A DNA stretch of 64,000 bases from contig WION01000126.1 of the NCBI GenBank assembly GCA_015039365.1, forward strand, positions 1 to 64,000, read 5' to 3'. The position numbers were made by a program, and so were the translations under genes. The notes under the pieces are model-generated. The model was given only the letters and a program-made list of their open reading frames with translations. It was not told the origin of the DNA and made no database searches. Source of the stretch: Amanita rubescens. Taxonomy: Eukaryota; Basidiomycota; Agaricomycetes; Agaricales; Amanitaceae. Below, piece by piece: positions 11,118 through 23,382 of this stretch (position 1 is its first letter; every line of letters starts with the position of its first letter).

Positions 11118-13219
11118 ATGCCCCCAAAGCTCAACGTCAACCTCAAACAGCGTCTCGCCGCTCTCTCTCAGGCAACCACCTCTCCCACCGCTCCAAGATC
11201 ACACTCATTCGACTCTCACATTTCTGCTGAAACCCTAAAGCGAAAGTTCAACACATGGGTGAAGAGGGATCAAGCGCTGGACAGTGATGTATACCAAGAC
11301 GACGACGCAGTGCAGAGCGTTCTTTCAAAGATGATATTCCAGGCGGGAGTGGATTACGAGTGAGTTTTAGTGACTCTAGATTCAATGCTTTTTTACTCAC
11401 TTTCGACACCGCAGAACAAAGCCAATGTGCGTGTTGAGATTCGCGGCTTCGCTTCTAAATCCTAACCTTCCCCTGTACAATAAAGGGTTGTAATTAACGC
11501 CTCGGCTCTTCCAGACCCTCAAAAGTTCTCCTATGACGTGTTGTTGTCGTAAGAGTCCACTCTATCCAGTCTAAAATGCTTAAACCTTATCGTGCCTTCT
11601 CCAGCCGAATACTTGATTATCTCAGTTTGTATGGTACGTTGCTATAGTAATCTTTTATTTATGACTTGACAACACGCATATATAGTTGAATCGGATTACA
11701 CTGTTGTATTTTTTGCTGCTGGCGGTAGACATACTCCTGGTTGGAACTGGGTATGGAAGGCATACCGTAGTCTGAGCAGGAAGTATCGCAAGAATCTTAA
11801 ACAATTGGTGCGCTTTGCCTCATGCGTTCTATCAACTAGCTGACAGTTGTCATAGTTTATTGTACACCCGTCGTTCTTTACGAAAAGTGGGCATATGCGG
11901 CGTTACCGTCATTACACTCGCTCTAACTCGATGTAGTGCTTTTCTCCCTGGCTGGGGCAACGATTAGGTTCGTTCATGCGCTCATGAGAATTCATTTCTC
12001 CTTCTGATGGACGTTCAGCCCTAAATTTTTCCGCAAGATTGCTTACATCGAAACACTCTCGGACTTGGCGCGCCATGTCCCTATCACGCAGATCGACATC
12101 CCGCCTGCCGTATACCGGTTCGTACTGGCGATCCTTGTGATTGTCTCGCTCCTAACCGCACTATGCATAGGGAAAACCTCAAACACGAAGCTAAAATAAC
12201 TCTTCCAGTACCTAGCCAGTCAAATATCTTTGGTGTACCACTAGAAGAATCAATGGGGCGCCGCGGCGAGAAAGGAGTACCGAAAGTTGTTAGGGATTGT
12301 ATACAGTTCTTGCGGGAGACAGGTGGGCTTCATATCCTCTTCTCTGATTTTCGCTGATATCATTTGCATAGGGTTGCGTGACGAAGGTCTCTTCCGACGT
12401 TCTCCCCAGTCTTCTATGCTCCGCGCAGCCCAGGAGGCGTATGACCGAGGTTTGTTGTCCTGCGTCAAACTTCTGACAGTATCTGATTTAACAACCTCCT
12501 ATCCCAGGCAACGTTGTTTCATTACGGACATTCGGCGACCCGCATATAGCAGCCGTGCTGCTGAAGAAGTTCCTGCGCGATTTGCCGGATCCCATCTTTC
12601 CCTGAACGTTTATATCCCATGATTCAGCGGTGTCCAATACCTGGCCCGGATCCCCTCACCAGCCATACATTACATTCGGGAAACGCTATTGCCGGAGCTG
12701 GCTCATGTGCGCGTTTATCCTTCTAAGTCATATACTCTGTGAGTAACCTCTATTTCTTTGCATTGATGCGACGCATCTCATGTGCATTCTTTAGATCTGA
12801 TGCACGATGTTTCGCTGCGGGTGTCTGTCAATCGGATGGATGCTCACAACCTAGCCGCGGTGTTAGCCCCCAACTTGATCAAAGGCAAGAACCCTACTCG
12901 GGATGTCATCCTTTGTTCCGTTATCCCAGGAGCTTCTCCGTTCGAGGCACAAGCCTCGACTCAGTCCTCGCCGTCAGCCAAGGACCGCGGGACTCTAGGA
13001 ATGATCGTCAAGCTATTTGTCGAGCGGTACCACGATATCTTTGACGGTCCCGTCGAGGTGACGAGCACTACGGCTGCTATCACTACCACAACAACTGTAG
13101 ACTCGGATTTGGATTTGACAACGACAAGTATGAGCACGGCAACGTCCATGGCTAGTTTGGGTGGAAGTACGGCGGTAGGAAAGTCCGTATTTGGGTGGGA
13201 AGGGAGGAGAAGAGGATGA
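11118..13219 (+). CDS. CRAL-TRIO (BCH)-RhoGAP protein
   Basis: Multi-exon gene. The N-terminal half (VLLSRILDYLSLYVESDY, FAAGGRHTPGWNWVWKAY, LKQLFIVHPSFFTK, SPKFFRKIAYIETLSD) is a Sec14/CRAL-TRIO-like BCH domain. The second half is a RhoGAP domain: IFGVPLEESM, KVVRDCIQFLRETG, DEGLFRRS with the arginine finger, LLKKFLRDLPDPIFPERLYP, and MDAHNLAAVLAPNLI. It resembles animal p50RhoGAP (ARHGAP1) in architecture and would stimulate GTP hydrolysis by Rho/Cdc42-type GTPases, here possibly at membranes through the BCH domain. The Ser/Thr-rich tail ends at 13219. Between about 12620 and 12715 the frame shifts twice (QRCPIP, then IRETLLPEL, then AFILLSHIL), so the gene is either damaged or contains base-level errors. 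Confidence 0.75.
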
Positions 13220-14272
13220 AGAGATTGACGATGCGATGTTGGTTATGCCTATTGGACTGAGTAATGGTCGAAATGGGTCTGCGTCGGGGAGTGTGGGTAA
13301 CGTGGGCATAGGTATGAATGGGGCGAGGCCGAGATACAAGGTTCGGCGGTTTGGCAGCAAGCCGACTTGAAAGTGCCGAATGGATCTTGAGGGTTGTTGA
13401 TCTGGAATGTGCTTTTAGGAATCTGGTTAAGGCAGGCACCTTGTGTGTAGTTGCAGATATGTTAGATTAAGTTATAGATTACTGTGGAACATGTTCAGGT
13501 TAATGATTGAGTGTTGGCATGTGCTGAGTGTTAGCTATTGTTGCATCTGCAGTCTATTCACAGTGTGTTTCTTGTGTCTGCAGTGGGACCTGAGCTAGAT
13601 AGAAATAATCATTTTGGATAAGTTGCAAACATTTCTGGGTTAGTATGCCTTTGTTCCCTGTTTTCTATCCTTGGAGTCAAGTTCAAGTACCAAGTTGTTC
13701 AAATCAGCTGAATTACATTTATAAGCTGATAAAGTCTGTACCCAGTGCAGAAGGAACTTTCATATATGACAACAGCTGTAGCAAAAGTGTGTGTATGTAC
13801 AGGAAAGCAAGGGGATTCATTCATTCAATCAGAAGGGGCTTTGGAGGTACTGTAATGGTACACTGAACACACCAGATCAGATCACATGTGGAGGGTAAAT
13901 ATGCATTCATTCCTGTCTTCTATCCTTGGAGTCTCAAATTCAAGTAACATGTTGTTCAAATCAGTTAAGAATCACATTCATTTAGAAGCCAACAAAGTCT
14001 ATACACATCACAACAGCCTCTGTAGCAAAAGAATGCACACTATGTATACAGGAAGGTAAGGAGAAATCATTTGGTCAGTTGGATGGGGCTTTGGAGGTAA
14101 TGGTACAGCTTAGAAACAAGTAGGAGAAAGAGTAATTTGGCATAGAGCATTGCAATAAGAATTGGAAAGCATCTCATGAGAGCAGTTGCCAGCCTTGGTG
14201 TGATGCTTGTTGAGTCTATTATGCAAGTGTTAGTCAATTTGAATTACATGTATAAATGAACTACATACCAGA
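13220..14272. repeat. Non-coding stretch with a ~240-bp imperfect tandem repeat
   Basis: Segments around 13635-13865 and 13905-14110 share long matches, for example ctatccttggagtc and gttgttcaaatcag, followed by the ggggctttggaggta motif. A single related copy lies at about 27225-27430 in the duplicated block. No coding potential is seen. It lies just downstream of both the RhoGAP gene and the convergent GTPase gene. Confidence 0.6.
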
Positions 14273-17200
14273 TCAAATATGAATAATTTGATCATATAGG
14301 AAAGAAATCAATTTCCGATGATTGGAGGGCATAGAGCCAGATGTAATTTGGTTCTTCAGTTTCTTCACATAGTCTTGCTGCTCAAACTGGTACAAAGCAT
14401 CTGAGACAGTTTTGTCAAATCGCTTTGCTATGGAAAATGATAGCTTGCAAATTATAATAATTGCTTTGATACATTAGCCAGGTAAATGAATGAAATATGA
14501 ACTGTTACCAGCTAATATTTGGCAAGCTGAAGGCTAGCATAGCATTAGCTTTAATTGAGCATCATTGAAACAAACATAATTATTACTGTTACTGAGAATT
14601 TGGTAGATTTGCTTTCAATTCCATTTTGGAACAAAGAAAACAGCTCTTCCTGATAACAAGCAGCAATAAGACTCTGAAGTACATTTCACAAGTCACCTAC
14701 AGTCTTGCACATAATTTATAAATTAGCATGTCTATTGCTATCTTGTTCAGTCACATTACTCACCTGAGAAAATTGTAAAATCCATAAGGTAGTAGTGTTG
14801 GAGAAGTGAAAGCAGCATCATACCAACTGGTAGTTAAATCAGAAAATTTTACAAAGGAGTGTTGCACACTGGCTCACTCTCTGAACAGAGTCATTGATAA
14901 TGTTGGATGTCTGAGAAATATATTATCACTCACTTCCTGTAGGCCATGAGACAAGATGTGATGAAGACGGTGGCATCACTCACCAGCTAAGGATCATGGG
15001 CAAGATGTGATCCAGTTGCCTTCGGAAAGGAGAGCAAGGGTAATGTCACTCACACGCTGTTGGCCATGGGATTAGAAGCAAGGAAATAGAAAGTTGATGA
15101 GGTATCACTGACTCCCTGTTGGTCATGGAATAAGACATATTGAGACTGTCTGGAAAGTGCATTGTCACTCACATACTGTTGGTCATGGAGTGAGGCAAGT
15201 TGTGATTGTTTAAGAGACAATAGTGAAGTGTCTCACATGCTGTTGGTCATGGTAATGAGATGTGCTGGCAAGAAAAAGACAGTACATTGCTACTCACATC
15301 CTATTGGGCATGAGATGAGATTTGTTTAGTACTTGATGTCATGTCATTCACTTTCTGTTTTTTGTGATATCAGATGTTGTGAAATAACCTGGTCAAGGAT
15401 GGTACAAACTCACATCCTATGGGTGATGCCTGAGACTGCTGCTCAAAATAGTGCAATGTCACTTACCATCTTTTGGACATGGTAAGGTGTGGAAAGGTTA
15501 TCAACAGTGTCACTCACATACTGTTGGTTGTGGATGAGAGTGTAGTGAGAGTGTCTGGCAAAAGAAAGTACAGTGTCCCTCACATACTAGTGATCAGGGG
15601 GTGAGACATGATGAGACTATTGGAAAAAAGAGGATGTCACTGACATTCTGTTGGTCATGGAATGAGACATGTAGACATTGCCTGTAAAGAGACAGTGGTG
15701 TATTGCTTACTTCCTGTTGGTCATGCATGGTATGAGACATGTAGATCTTGCCTCTCAAACAACAGTTGGGATATCACTCACAAGCTATTGATCATGGTAG
15801 GAGATATTGTGAGGCTGCATGGAAGAGACAATGTCACTCACCCCCATTTTGTCCTTGGGGAAGATTTGTAGGGGCTGCTTGCCAAAATACTGCAGTATCA
15901 CTCACTCGAATCTGTTTATTGTGTGAGATGTGTTAAAGAGCTGGAAGACAGTGAAATGTCACTCACTTTCTATTTATTGTAAGATGACATGTGTTATTAG
16001 AAACTGGGCAGTGTCACTTACAATCTATTGGCCATGGTATGAGATACACTGAGGCCTGCATGGAAAAAGACAGTGCAGTATTACTCACCCCCTGGTCATG
16101 GCATAAGGCTTCCTGAAGGAGAGGATGCATTGTCACTCACCCCCTGTTTGCCATGGAATTTGAAGATGCATTGAGACTACCAGAAAAGATAGCAGTGTTG
16201 CTCACAACCTGTTTATCATAATATTTGAAACTGCTGACAATAGACAGTGCAATGCCACCTACTGTCTAGCATTTGGCATAAGATGAAGTGTGTCATAACT
16301 ACCCAGAGACAGTACAGTGTCACTCACAACCTGTTAGCCATGGTATGAGATGTACTGAGGCATTCATGGAAAATGACAGTGTAGCATCACTCACTCCCTA
16401 TCAGTCATAGTAGATGAGACATGATAAGAATGAGATGTTAGCATCGTTTACATGCTATTATTAATGGCATGTTGAAAAGATTGTGAGAAAACAGGCAATG
16501 CAGCATCACTCACTCTCTGTGTGGAGATGTTATTGGGCTGCCTAAAAAATACATTGGATTGTCACTCACTTGCTGTTAGTCATTTGATGAGATGTGCTGA
16601 GACTGCCTGAAGAAAGACTACAGGGCTACTTACCTGAATCTAGTATAAGATGTATTGAGACAGATTGGTAAAGGACAGTACAGTATCACTCACATTCTGT
16701 TAGTTCAAACCAGGCATAAGGAGATTGTCTAGTAAAGTACAGTGCATAGCCACATACTGCCTTTTGGTCATAGTCAAAATGTTCAATCTTGCTAGGCAAC
16801 AGACAGTATGGTGTTGCTCACTTTCTGATGCTCATTGGATCATGGGATGAAATGACATGCCAAGGTTACTAGTGGAAAGAGGTGGTGGTGTGTCACTCAC
16901 TTCCTGTTGATTGTGGCACAGGGATGAGATGAGATAGTTTCCAAGACAAGATTATCCTACTCACAACCTGTAGATTGTGATATTATAGGACTGGTGGTCA
17001 GAAGCCAATGCCTTGTTGCTCACAGCCTATCATTGGTCAAGGGATAGGATTGCAATGAGACTGCTGGAAAAAGTTATCACATCTTCACTCACAAACTAAT
17101 AGTCATAGGACAAAATCTGTGACAAAACATGAGAGTGCCACTCACATCCTATTATTTATAGAATAAAGAATAATTAGAATGTTCTGGCAGAAGAAGTGTA

Positions 17201-19018
17201 GTAGTATGATTTACCCTCTATTGGTCATGGGAGAAGCAGTGATATGACTGCTATACATAGACAAGTGTAACATTACCCACATTCTGTTGGATGTGTAGTG
17301 CAATGTCATGGACTGTCTGAGAAGAAAATGCATAAAATGTCACTCACATCCTGCTGGTCATTGGATCACAGCTCATTAAAATCAAAACAATACTACTTGC
17401 CCACATCTGAGTCTATCCATAACTTTAGATTCAGTAGCAGAAATATTTTTATCCTTACAAGTGTGTTGATCTTTTGAAACAGAGATGATCATCAAAACTC
17501 ATCCACAAGAGGTACTCGGGTTATGCCACATACATCATCCTATTTAAGCAATTCAATTGGGTAAACATTTGGTGATCAAATTCTTTGCATGAAAACCTAC
17601 TATTGTACACTATTCACAAGTTAGCTTTTGACATCAGCACTAAACCATTGTTACTATACCCAGTAATGTGGAAACCTGCTGGCAACAATAAAAGCAACAT
17701 CTAAGAATGTAAGTTTAATCTTTGAATTCAAGGTACATCTGGAGTCTGTCAAAGCTGGAAGTGGGAACATCCAAGTAAATCTCACTGAAGTGCAGCTTTG
17801 ACACAAAGATCAAGGTTGTTCCTTTGTGTTGAAATGAACACCTCTTGTAAACTAGCATCATCAATTGAATTTGCAGTTTGCTCTGTCAATTCAGGGCAGT
17901 TTTTCTCTGCAATGTGCATGTCTGTTGAAACAAATGTATCATATAAAAAAACAGACAGCATATATGTCATGATGTCCTACCTTCCAGTTTCACATATGCT
18001 TTTGGAGGATAGTTAGCTTTCAAGACTTTAGAGAGATAAATTTCCTTGAATGTATTTTCAGCATTTTCTCTGGCCTTGTTCCATCTGTGACTTTGGTCTT
18101 CTATATCATTCATTTTGACATATTCCTGGATTATTTGGGCATCAAATTTGGTGAATATAGTTATCAAAGGGACTGTGGAGGAAGTATTGGGTGGGGTGCA
18201 CAAAAAGCCAAACTTAATTTTGCAAGTGCCTTACCATTCCCTGTTCCATTGGTAAAGAACTCAAGCTCTGCAGATAGAAGAGGACGTGAGCCCTCCATGG
18301 GAATGCAATACCTGCAAAATCCTGCATCAGATGTCCATCTATACATATGATTAATACAAGGATACCAAATTGCATGCAATTGGTCCTTCAACTTAGGTGC
18401 AGCAGATCTCTTCTGAATGAAATTCTGAACAATTTCCATTTCCCCACTTGCACCAGCTTCAAAGCCCTGAGAATCATGAAAGATGAAGTTGCTTCCAGAG
18501 TATGTAATCTGGTGTTCAATGTCATGTATCCCTCTCTGAAATGTGTAGCACATCAAAGACTGAAGCTCCCATTTTGTACTAAGCACCATTTACTTACTTC
18601 AATTGATGGTGATAAAGGCATATATGCAGATGCCACATTTGCAGATGCTGCTGGTGGTGCTTTCTTCCCCAAAATGTGCATAACTTTGGCAAAAAGTGTC
18701 CTCTTAGGCTCAAACTTGTGCTCAAAATCAAATAGAATGCCATCCTCATCATAGATGATGGGTTTGGTTCCCTGAGCTACACCACAGACCTTCTCAAGAA
18801 TGGTGGTCTTGCCAGCATTGGCCCTTCCTACAATAAGAATACGGAAGTGGGGGCAATGGTATCGCTCCTTGAGGATTTTAACATGTTCTGCATCTGCTTG
18901 AAAGTCAAATTAAGAGTTGGGACATAAATTTTGCCTTACCTGGTGTATCCATGCCAAAATTTGATCCGGTGTCCATCATATCAACACTTGATGTGTCCAA
19001 ATTGGTGATGTCTGCCAT
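14273..19018 (-). CDS. P-loop GTPase gene with a microexon array (paralog 1)
   Basis: The G-domain exons are clear: 18940-19018, 18598-18893, 18366-18535, 18235-18311, 17981-18172, 17786-17921, 17660-17675, all joining in frame. They show G1 (GRANAGKTTILEKVCG), G3 (FHDSQGFEAG) and G4 (IFTKFDA), so this is a GTP-binding protein of a fungal G-domain family. Then come small exons of 9, 6, 12 and 6 nt (17601-17609, 17534-17539, 17459-17470, 17401-17406). These are followed by 42 microexons of 3-12 nt between 17350 and 14824, a 57-nt exon at 14593-14649 (EELFSLFQNG), and a C-terminal exon ending FLYDQIIHI at 14273 that is conserved as protein in the paralog. The splice join into the last exon is not resolved. 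Whether the microexons are really included is untested. Confidence 0.7.
14824..17350 (-). repeat. Array of ~62-nt intron units separated by 3-nt exons (array 1)
   Basis: On the minus strand I read 42 consecutive units. Each has a donor (mostly GTGAGT, also GTAAGT, GTCAGT, GTATGT, GTAGGT), a variable body often with CTCAT as a possible branch site, and an acceptor such as ccatgaccaacag. The sequence between one acceptor and the next donor is exactly 3 nt in 39 units, 6 nt in two (ATTCGA, ATTCAG) and 12 nt in one (GACAAAATGGGG). The 3-nt sequences vary freely, the splice sites do not. Intron bodies share a degenerate consensus, so the array grew by tandem duplication of intron plus codon. The plus-strand view is a tcactcac...ctgttggtcatgg minisatellite. 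Confidence 0.85.
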
Positions 19019-19904
19019 TGTGGTGGTTGCACAGTTGTCCTGAACAGCTGCCAAGGCTTTAGCAAGTTAGCACCAAGGAAGCTACATATGAAGTGACAAG
19101 TGTTATTGGGAGGGAGAATGACAGCTTGGAAGATGAAGAGCGTACATCAAGTAGTGGGTTTAGCTGACTCAGCAGTAATGATTCAAGGAATGACTGCAGT
19201 GTAACTGTCTAATTGTCAATTGATGGTCAGTGAGGACAGGAATAGTCGGCACTCAACCTGTCGATGGGGTGACTCAAGTGAGTGTGCGAAGCAACTTAGG
19301 TTCTGATCGACGAGCTGATGAGCGCGGGAGGCAAGCCGTTGTGCTGATTGACCCTGGGAGGTTTGAGCTCCGACTGCTCGCGTCGACGCGTTGTCTTGCA
19401 ACTCTGAATTCTGAGCTCAACCTTCCGTGGCTACGCCTCTTCAACGCGAATCTGAGGTACCTAACTGCCTCCACAAACACTGTCGCTACAGTCATCTGTT
19501 TTTCTCAGCTTCTCGTCTCCGGCGCCCTGCTCACCGACCTAGTATCTAGCTCGAGCATTGCACCATCACCGTCATCTTCCCCTTCCCAGCACCACCACTG
19601 TGCTAGCTCGTCCGCTGGTGCCGAATGACCGCTTCCTCGTCATCCCATTTCCCGGTGCCATCAACCTCGGCGCCCATGATACCATCAGCAACTCTCAGGT
19701 CTGGTTAATCCGCGACGTCATTCCTCTTCGTTCTGTGGTGGCTATATAAATGGGAACATCGGCGATGCTAACGCCAACATCAGTTCGTAGCAAATCGTGA
19801 GCCCTCTCGAACCAGCGCAGCGACAACCACGTCGCGGATGGCTTTTTTCAGTCAGGTTGCTTCCTTTGGGTGTATCTGTACCATGGTCTATCACAGGTGG
19901 CCTC
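19019..19904. other. Upstream region of GTPase paralog 1
   Basis: The part up to about 19400 is similar to the region upstream of paralog 2 (31332-31700), for example gacgagctgatgag in both, so the segmental duplication covers it. No gene is supported in the rest. Confidence 0.5.
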
Positions 19905-19950
19905 ATTCATTACGGATGTTCAACGACCCGCATATAGCACGGCATCCAGA
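19905..19950 (+). pseudogene. Small RhoGAP gene fragment
   Basis: About 40 bp (tcattacggatgttcaacg, then acccgcatatagca) match the RhoGAP gene near 12515-12555, where the protein reads LRTFGDPHIAA. Nothing flanking it extends the match, so it is a dispersed fragment. Confidence 0.5.
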
Positions 19951-21552
19951 TCTCAACTGACGGCCGCTCTGCATTCACACGTAACAGCGTACACCAAATC
20001 GAACCATCACCACAGACCCTGTTTCGTCTGATATGGCTGAAATCCTCACTGACCAGCACTGGTCAAAGCATTTTTCTGCGCACCTACATCCGCCTGAGAA
20101 CAGAAAGGAAAGAGTAAATGGGAACAACCGCCAATCGTTTTACTCTCAGTCCAGGGAAGGGGCGGCGCCAGGATAAATACGACTACGTTGTGGACGTTCT
20201 ACTAGCTCTGGCCGCCGAGAAGAAAGTGATGCACCTACTTCCCTCTTTCTTGCGACGGTATGCCATCGGATCTTCTAACCGCACTCCGCGTTGAGAGATT
20301 TGGAGTACTGTCATAATCACGATGATCGTCATCACGGACGAACCGATATACGGTAGGAGGAATATCAAAAGAGTGCGTCGATCAAATTGGGAAATATATT
20401 CTCATGGGCATAATCTCCGCCTGCTCCGACTCCACCCGAAGTCCTGCCACGCCCACCATTGAAGTCACCTCTGTTCTCCTCGACGTGTGGACCGCTATGA
20501 GCCTATTTGGCTTCAATCTCACCTTTTCTCTTGCGCAGCCAAGGCGCCCTGCTCCCTGTTGTACTATGCAAACGAACGAGACAGGTTGTCGTAGGGCTAA
20601 CAAGTTCAAGACTTGCTGGTGCACCAAGCCCTACTGGACGAAGCCCGCCTTTGCATTTGCACTTTTGCCATTTCCCCCGGCGAAAACTGTCGTGCTGTCG
20701 TTAGAGGCACGCTCAGATACAAGAATCCTCCTCTCTCGACCTTGGTCTCAAACTCATAGCACTTAGGACCCCCATTTATCCGTCAATCCCCCATATCAAT
20801 CCGAGATACCTTTGGCTCGAACTTTGCTCCGCTAATAAAGTCTCCCCTAGAGCTGGCATTCTACTCTCCGCGCCCAACTCCGGACACTGATAAAGTACAA
20901 CGAAGGAGCGCGCGCTCTTGTGATGGCAGGCAGGTTAGTACTTAAGTTATTGTTGCGTTCATACAATAAAGGATCAATCTAGCAAACGACCGCATCAGAC
21001 GCGTACGGCACTCGGGGCGGCTACTCAGCTCCGGAGGTCGGCTTGTCCTGCTGTCCGACTCGATTTTTGAATGGTACCCTTAACCACAAGAGTAATCGAG
21101 CATCTTATTCCGTCTCATCTGGGAAGGGGTGCACTCGTTTGAAAGAACATACATGTATATTCAGATGAGCTCAAATGACAATGACTATACATGTAGATGA
21201 ATACCGAATGTATGCAGTCTGGTGTTGCTAGAGGAGACAAAAATGATATAATGAAACGAAATTATTCCTTTCCGTGCATGACGTTCTGGGTGGGTGAGAC
21301 CCTTGCCGCGTCGTCGAGTCCCATTGGTCACGCTTGGTTTCGACCCACTCTTCTGATACCACCATCCTCCCCGGACCAATGCCGGAGAGCCCCTGCCGTG
21401 GTTCGAGAACTCTGTCAAACCGAGGGAGTTCAAATGCGCGGGCCCGGTACATTGGGTTTTGTCGGCAGCATATCACCGAACCGTAACGTACGGTTGTTAC
21501 TCTGGTTTATAGAACCTGGAACGAGACGGCGTTCAAGTCAAAACTCACTCTA
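19951..21552. other. Gene-poor stretch, nothing recognised
   Basis: Several frames of 60-120 codons overlap on both strands (for example around 20180-20370 and 20400-20770), but none shows a domain, signal peptide with continuation, or a splice pattern I can defend. Confidence 0.4.
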
Positions 21553-22412
21553 GATGTGCACAAGCATACCTTTCGATGAATGGATATGCCATTTTAGATC
21601 AACAACGTAGCTCGTTGGCAGCGTGGGGTCCAGCATAAAGGAGCGGGAACACAAGAAAGGATATTTGCGAGCGCTGACGGCCTGGGGCAGTGAAAGATAG
21701 CTGCGGGCGCATTAATCAAATTTGACTAGCAGGACCCGGAACATTTTGAGCTTCATGGCTCACGGTGACAACGATGGCGAGAAGAGGAACGCTGGGTGCT
21801 TGGGCAAGATCGAGTAGAATGCATCAGTGTATCTTCAAACGACCACTGTAGCAGGTTGTGTGCCTAGATGAGCGAGCGTAAGCCATAGAGTCTAAAAGAG
21901 TGACCAGGGGTCAGATATTTTCATAAGTTGTTAACCTACCTCAATGCTCTGACGGAACACCCTTTCCATCGATAAGACTGCGTGTTCGAGATCCAGTAAA
22001 CCTGCAGGTGGCTGCATGCGCTGCTTCACGGTCACAAGATCCGCTCTTGATCCCTTCTTCAGGGTTACAACGAGTTACGACAGCTAGCACAGTGGCATTT
22101 ATCGTCTATCCCATCCGCCGTCTCGCTGGGGTACGAGAACGTATGGCGACAGAGGAGCAGGGGCGGAAAAGAAAACTGAACGTGAGTCAGTGCGTAGAAT
22201 CGACCTCGTTGTCATTCAAGCTTTTTACAAGCTTGCGAATATCCGAGGATTTTGAAAGGTCGATAAGGTTCTTTTGCAGGGCCATCTGCGACGACGACAC
22301 AGTCCTCTAACAAGAAGAAAGAACATGGCATCCCATTTTTTGAAAATTTCGAGGGATCTGGGTAGTGGGAAGTCGTCGTATAGTAGAGAGTATGAACATT
22401 GTGACAAGTAGG
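21553..22412. repeat. Direct repeat, copy 1 (partner at about 24750-25262)
   Basis: The two segments match over most of their length in the same orientation, for example ttttagatcaa, gacccggaacatttt and gggatctgggtagtgg. Copy 1 carries about 190 bp not present in copy 2 (roughly 21824-22012). I found no terminal inverted repeats or transposase. It may be an old mobile element or a segmental duplicate of a gene-flanking region. Confidence 0.55.
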
Positions 22413-23382
22413 AGCGAACCACACCTCTCTTGGCATTTTCCTTTTCCTTCGGACCATCGGACGATGCGGCGAGAACGCGAAGGTGGAGCTCATCCAATCC
22501 CACCAGACTAGAAATGCAGTAAGATGCGGGTCGGAGGACGCGGCGAGCAAAGGACGAGATCCAGAAAAAGCGCTGCCGAGGAGGACGAGGAGTTTGCTGG
22601 CGAACCTGGGGAGCTGTGGCCGATGCTCTTGCGGAGAAAGGAGGGCAAAAACGGGGCGGCATAGACGGCACGCAGGAGATGGGCGAGCGCGGGCAGGTGC
22701 ATTATTACGTGCCAAATCCCGTTCAGGACAGAAGGTGCTAAAAGTAGATGTGCCTTGGAAACTAGGATAATTGACGTGAGTATTTGCTACTATTAGGCCA
22801 AGGTTTTCAATATGTGACCATCAGGGGATTCCCCATAGTCTTGTCAATCAACGATCGCGTCTAACGATTTTTGCTTGAGGGTGAACAACTTGGAGCCTCA
22901 GGATTATGGATTTACCTCAACATAGCAATACACAGACGATCCACGGACGATTCGCTGATGAAAATCAGAGTTGAATCATTATCTAATCGCTTTCTGAATC
23001 CGAATCGCCGTTGACGACTTACCAGGCCGCTAGTATCAGTGGAGCTCCGACGTTCATGAAGCTCTAACGCTTTCCAACGTATGTCCAAATTTCGCTTCCT
23101 TCACACTTCTTATCGCCTTGTTATCACCAAATTGAGGACGACGATGTGGGCCGTAAGATCTGTACCCTTCCATATTCATTATGAGAAAGGGGATGTTGCT
23201 GAATTCGAATCCGTATTGAATCTTGATACAGAATGGATTCTTTGGTCTTGGGACTCTTGGCGGGGGTCAGGTACACTTTCTGGCTGACAGCTTGAACGTG
23301 ACGAGAATAGTTTGGAGCATGCCATGGACATTTAAAAGTGGCCATGTTTTCGGCATCCCTTCAGCTTTTCCAGAGCACTAGT

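Noticed and set aside
14880..17360. CRISPR-like or ordinary satellite array (regular ~62-bp spacing of tcactcac and ctgttggtcatgg)
   Set aside because: The conserved ends are splice signals on the minus strand, the rest diverges gradually between neighbours, and the context is a eukaryotic gene with introns. There are no unique spacers of fixed length.
17654..17659. Stop codon (tag in tgggtatag) ending the GTPase gene before the array
   Set aside because: A GTATAG donor at the same place and downstream conserved coding exons in both paralogs argue that the gene continues. I still keep the early stop as a possible short isoform.
20183..20368. Small membrane protein on the minus strand
   Set aside because: One hydrophobic stretch only, with no continuation or related copy to support it.
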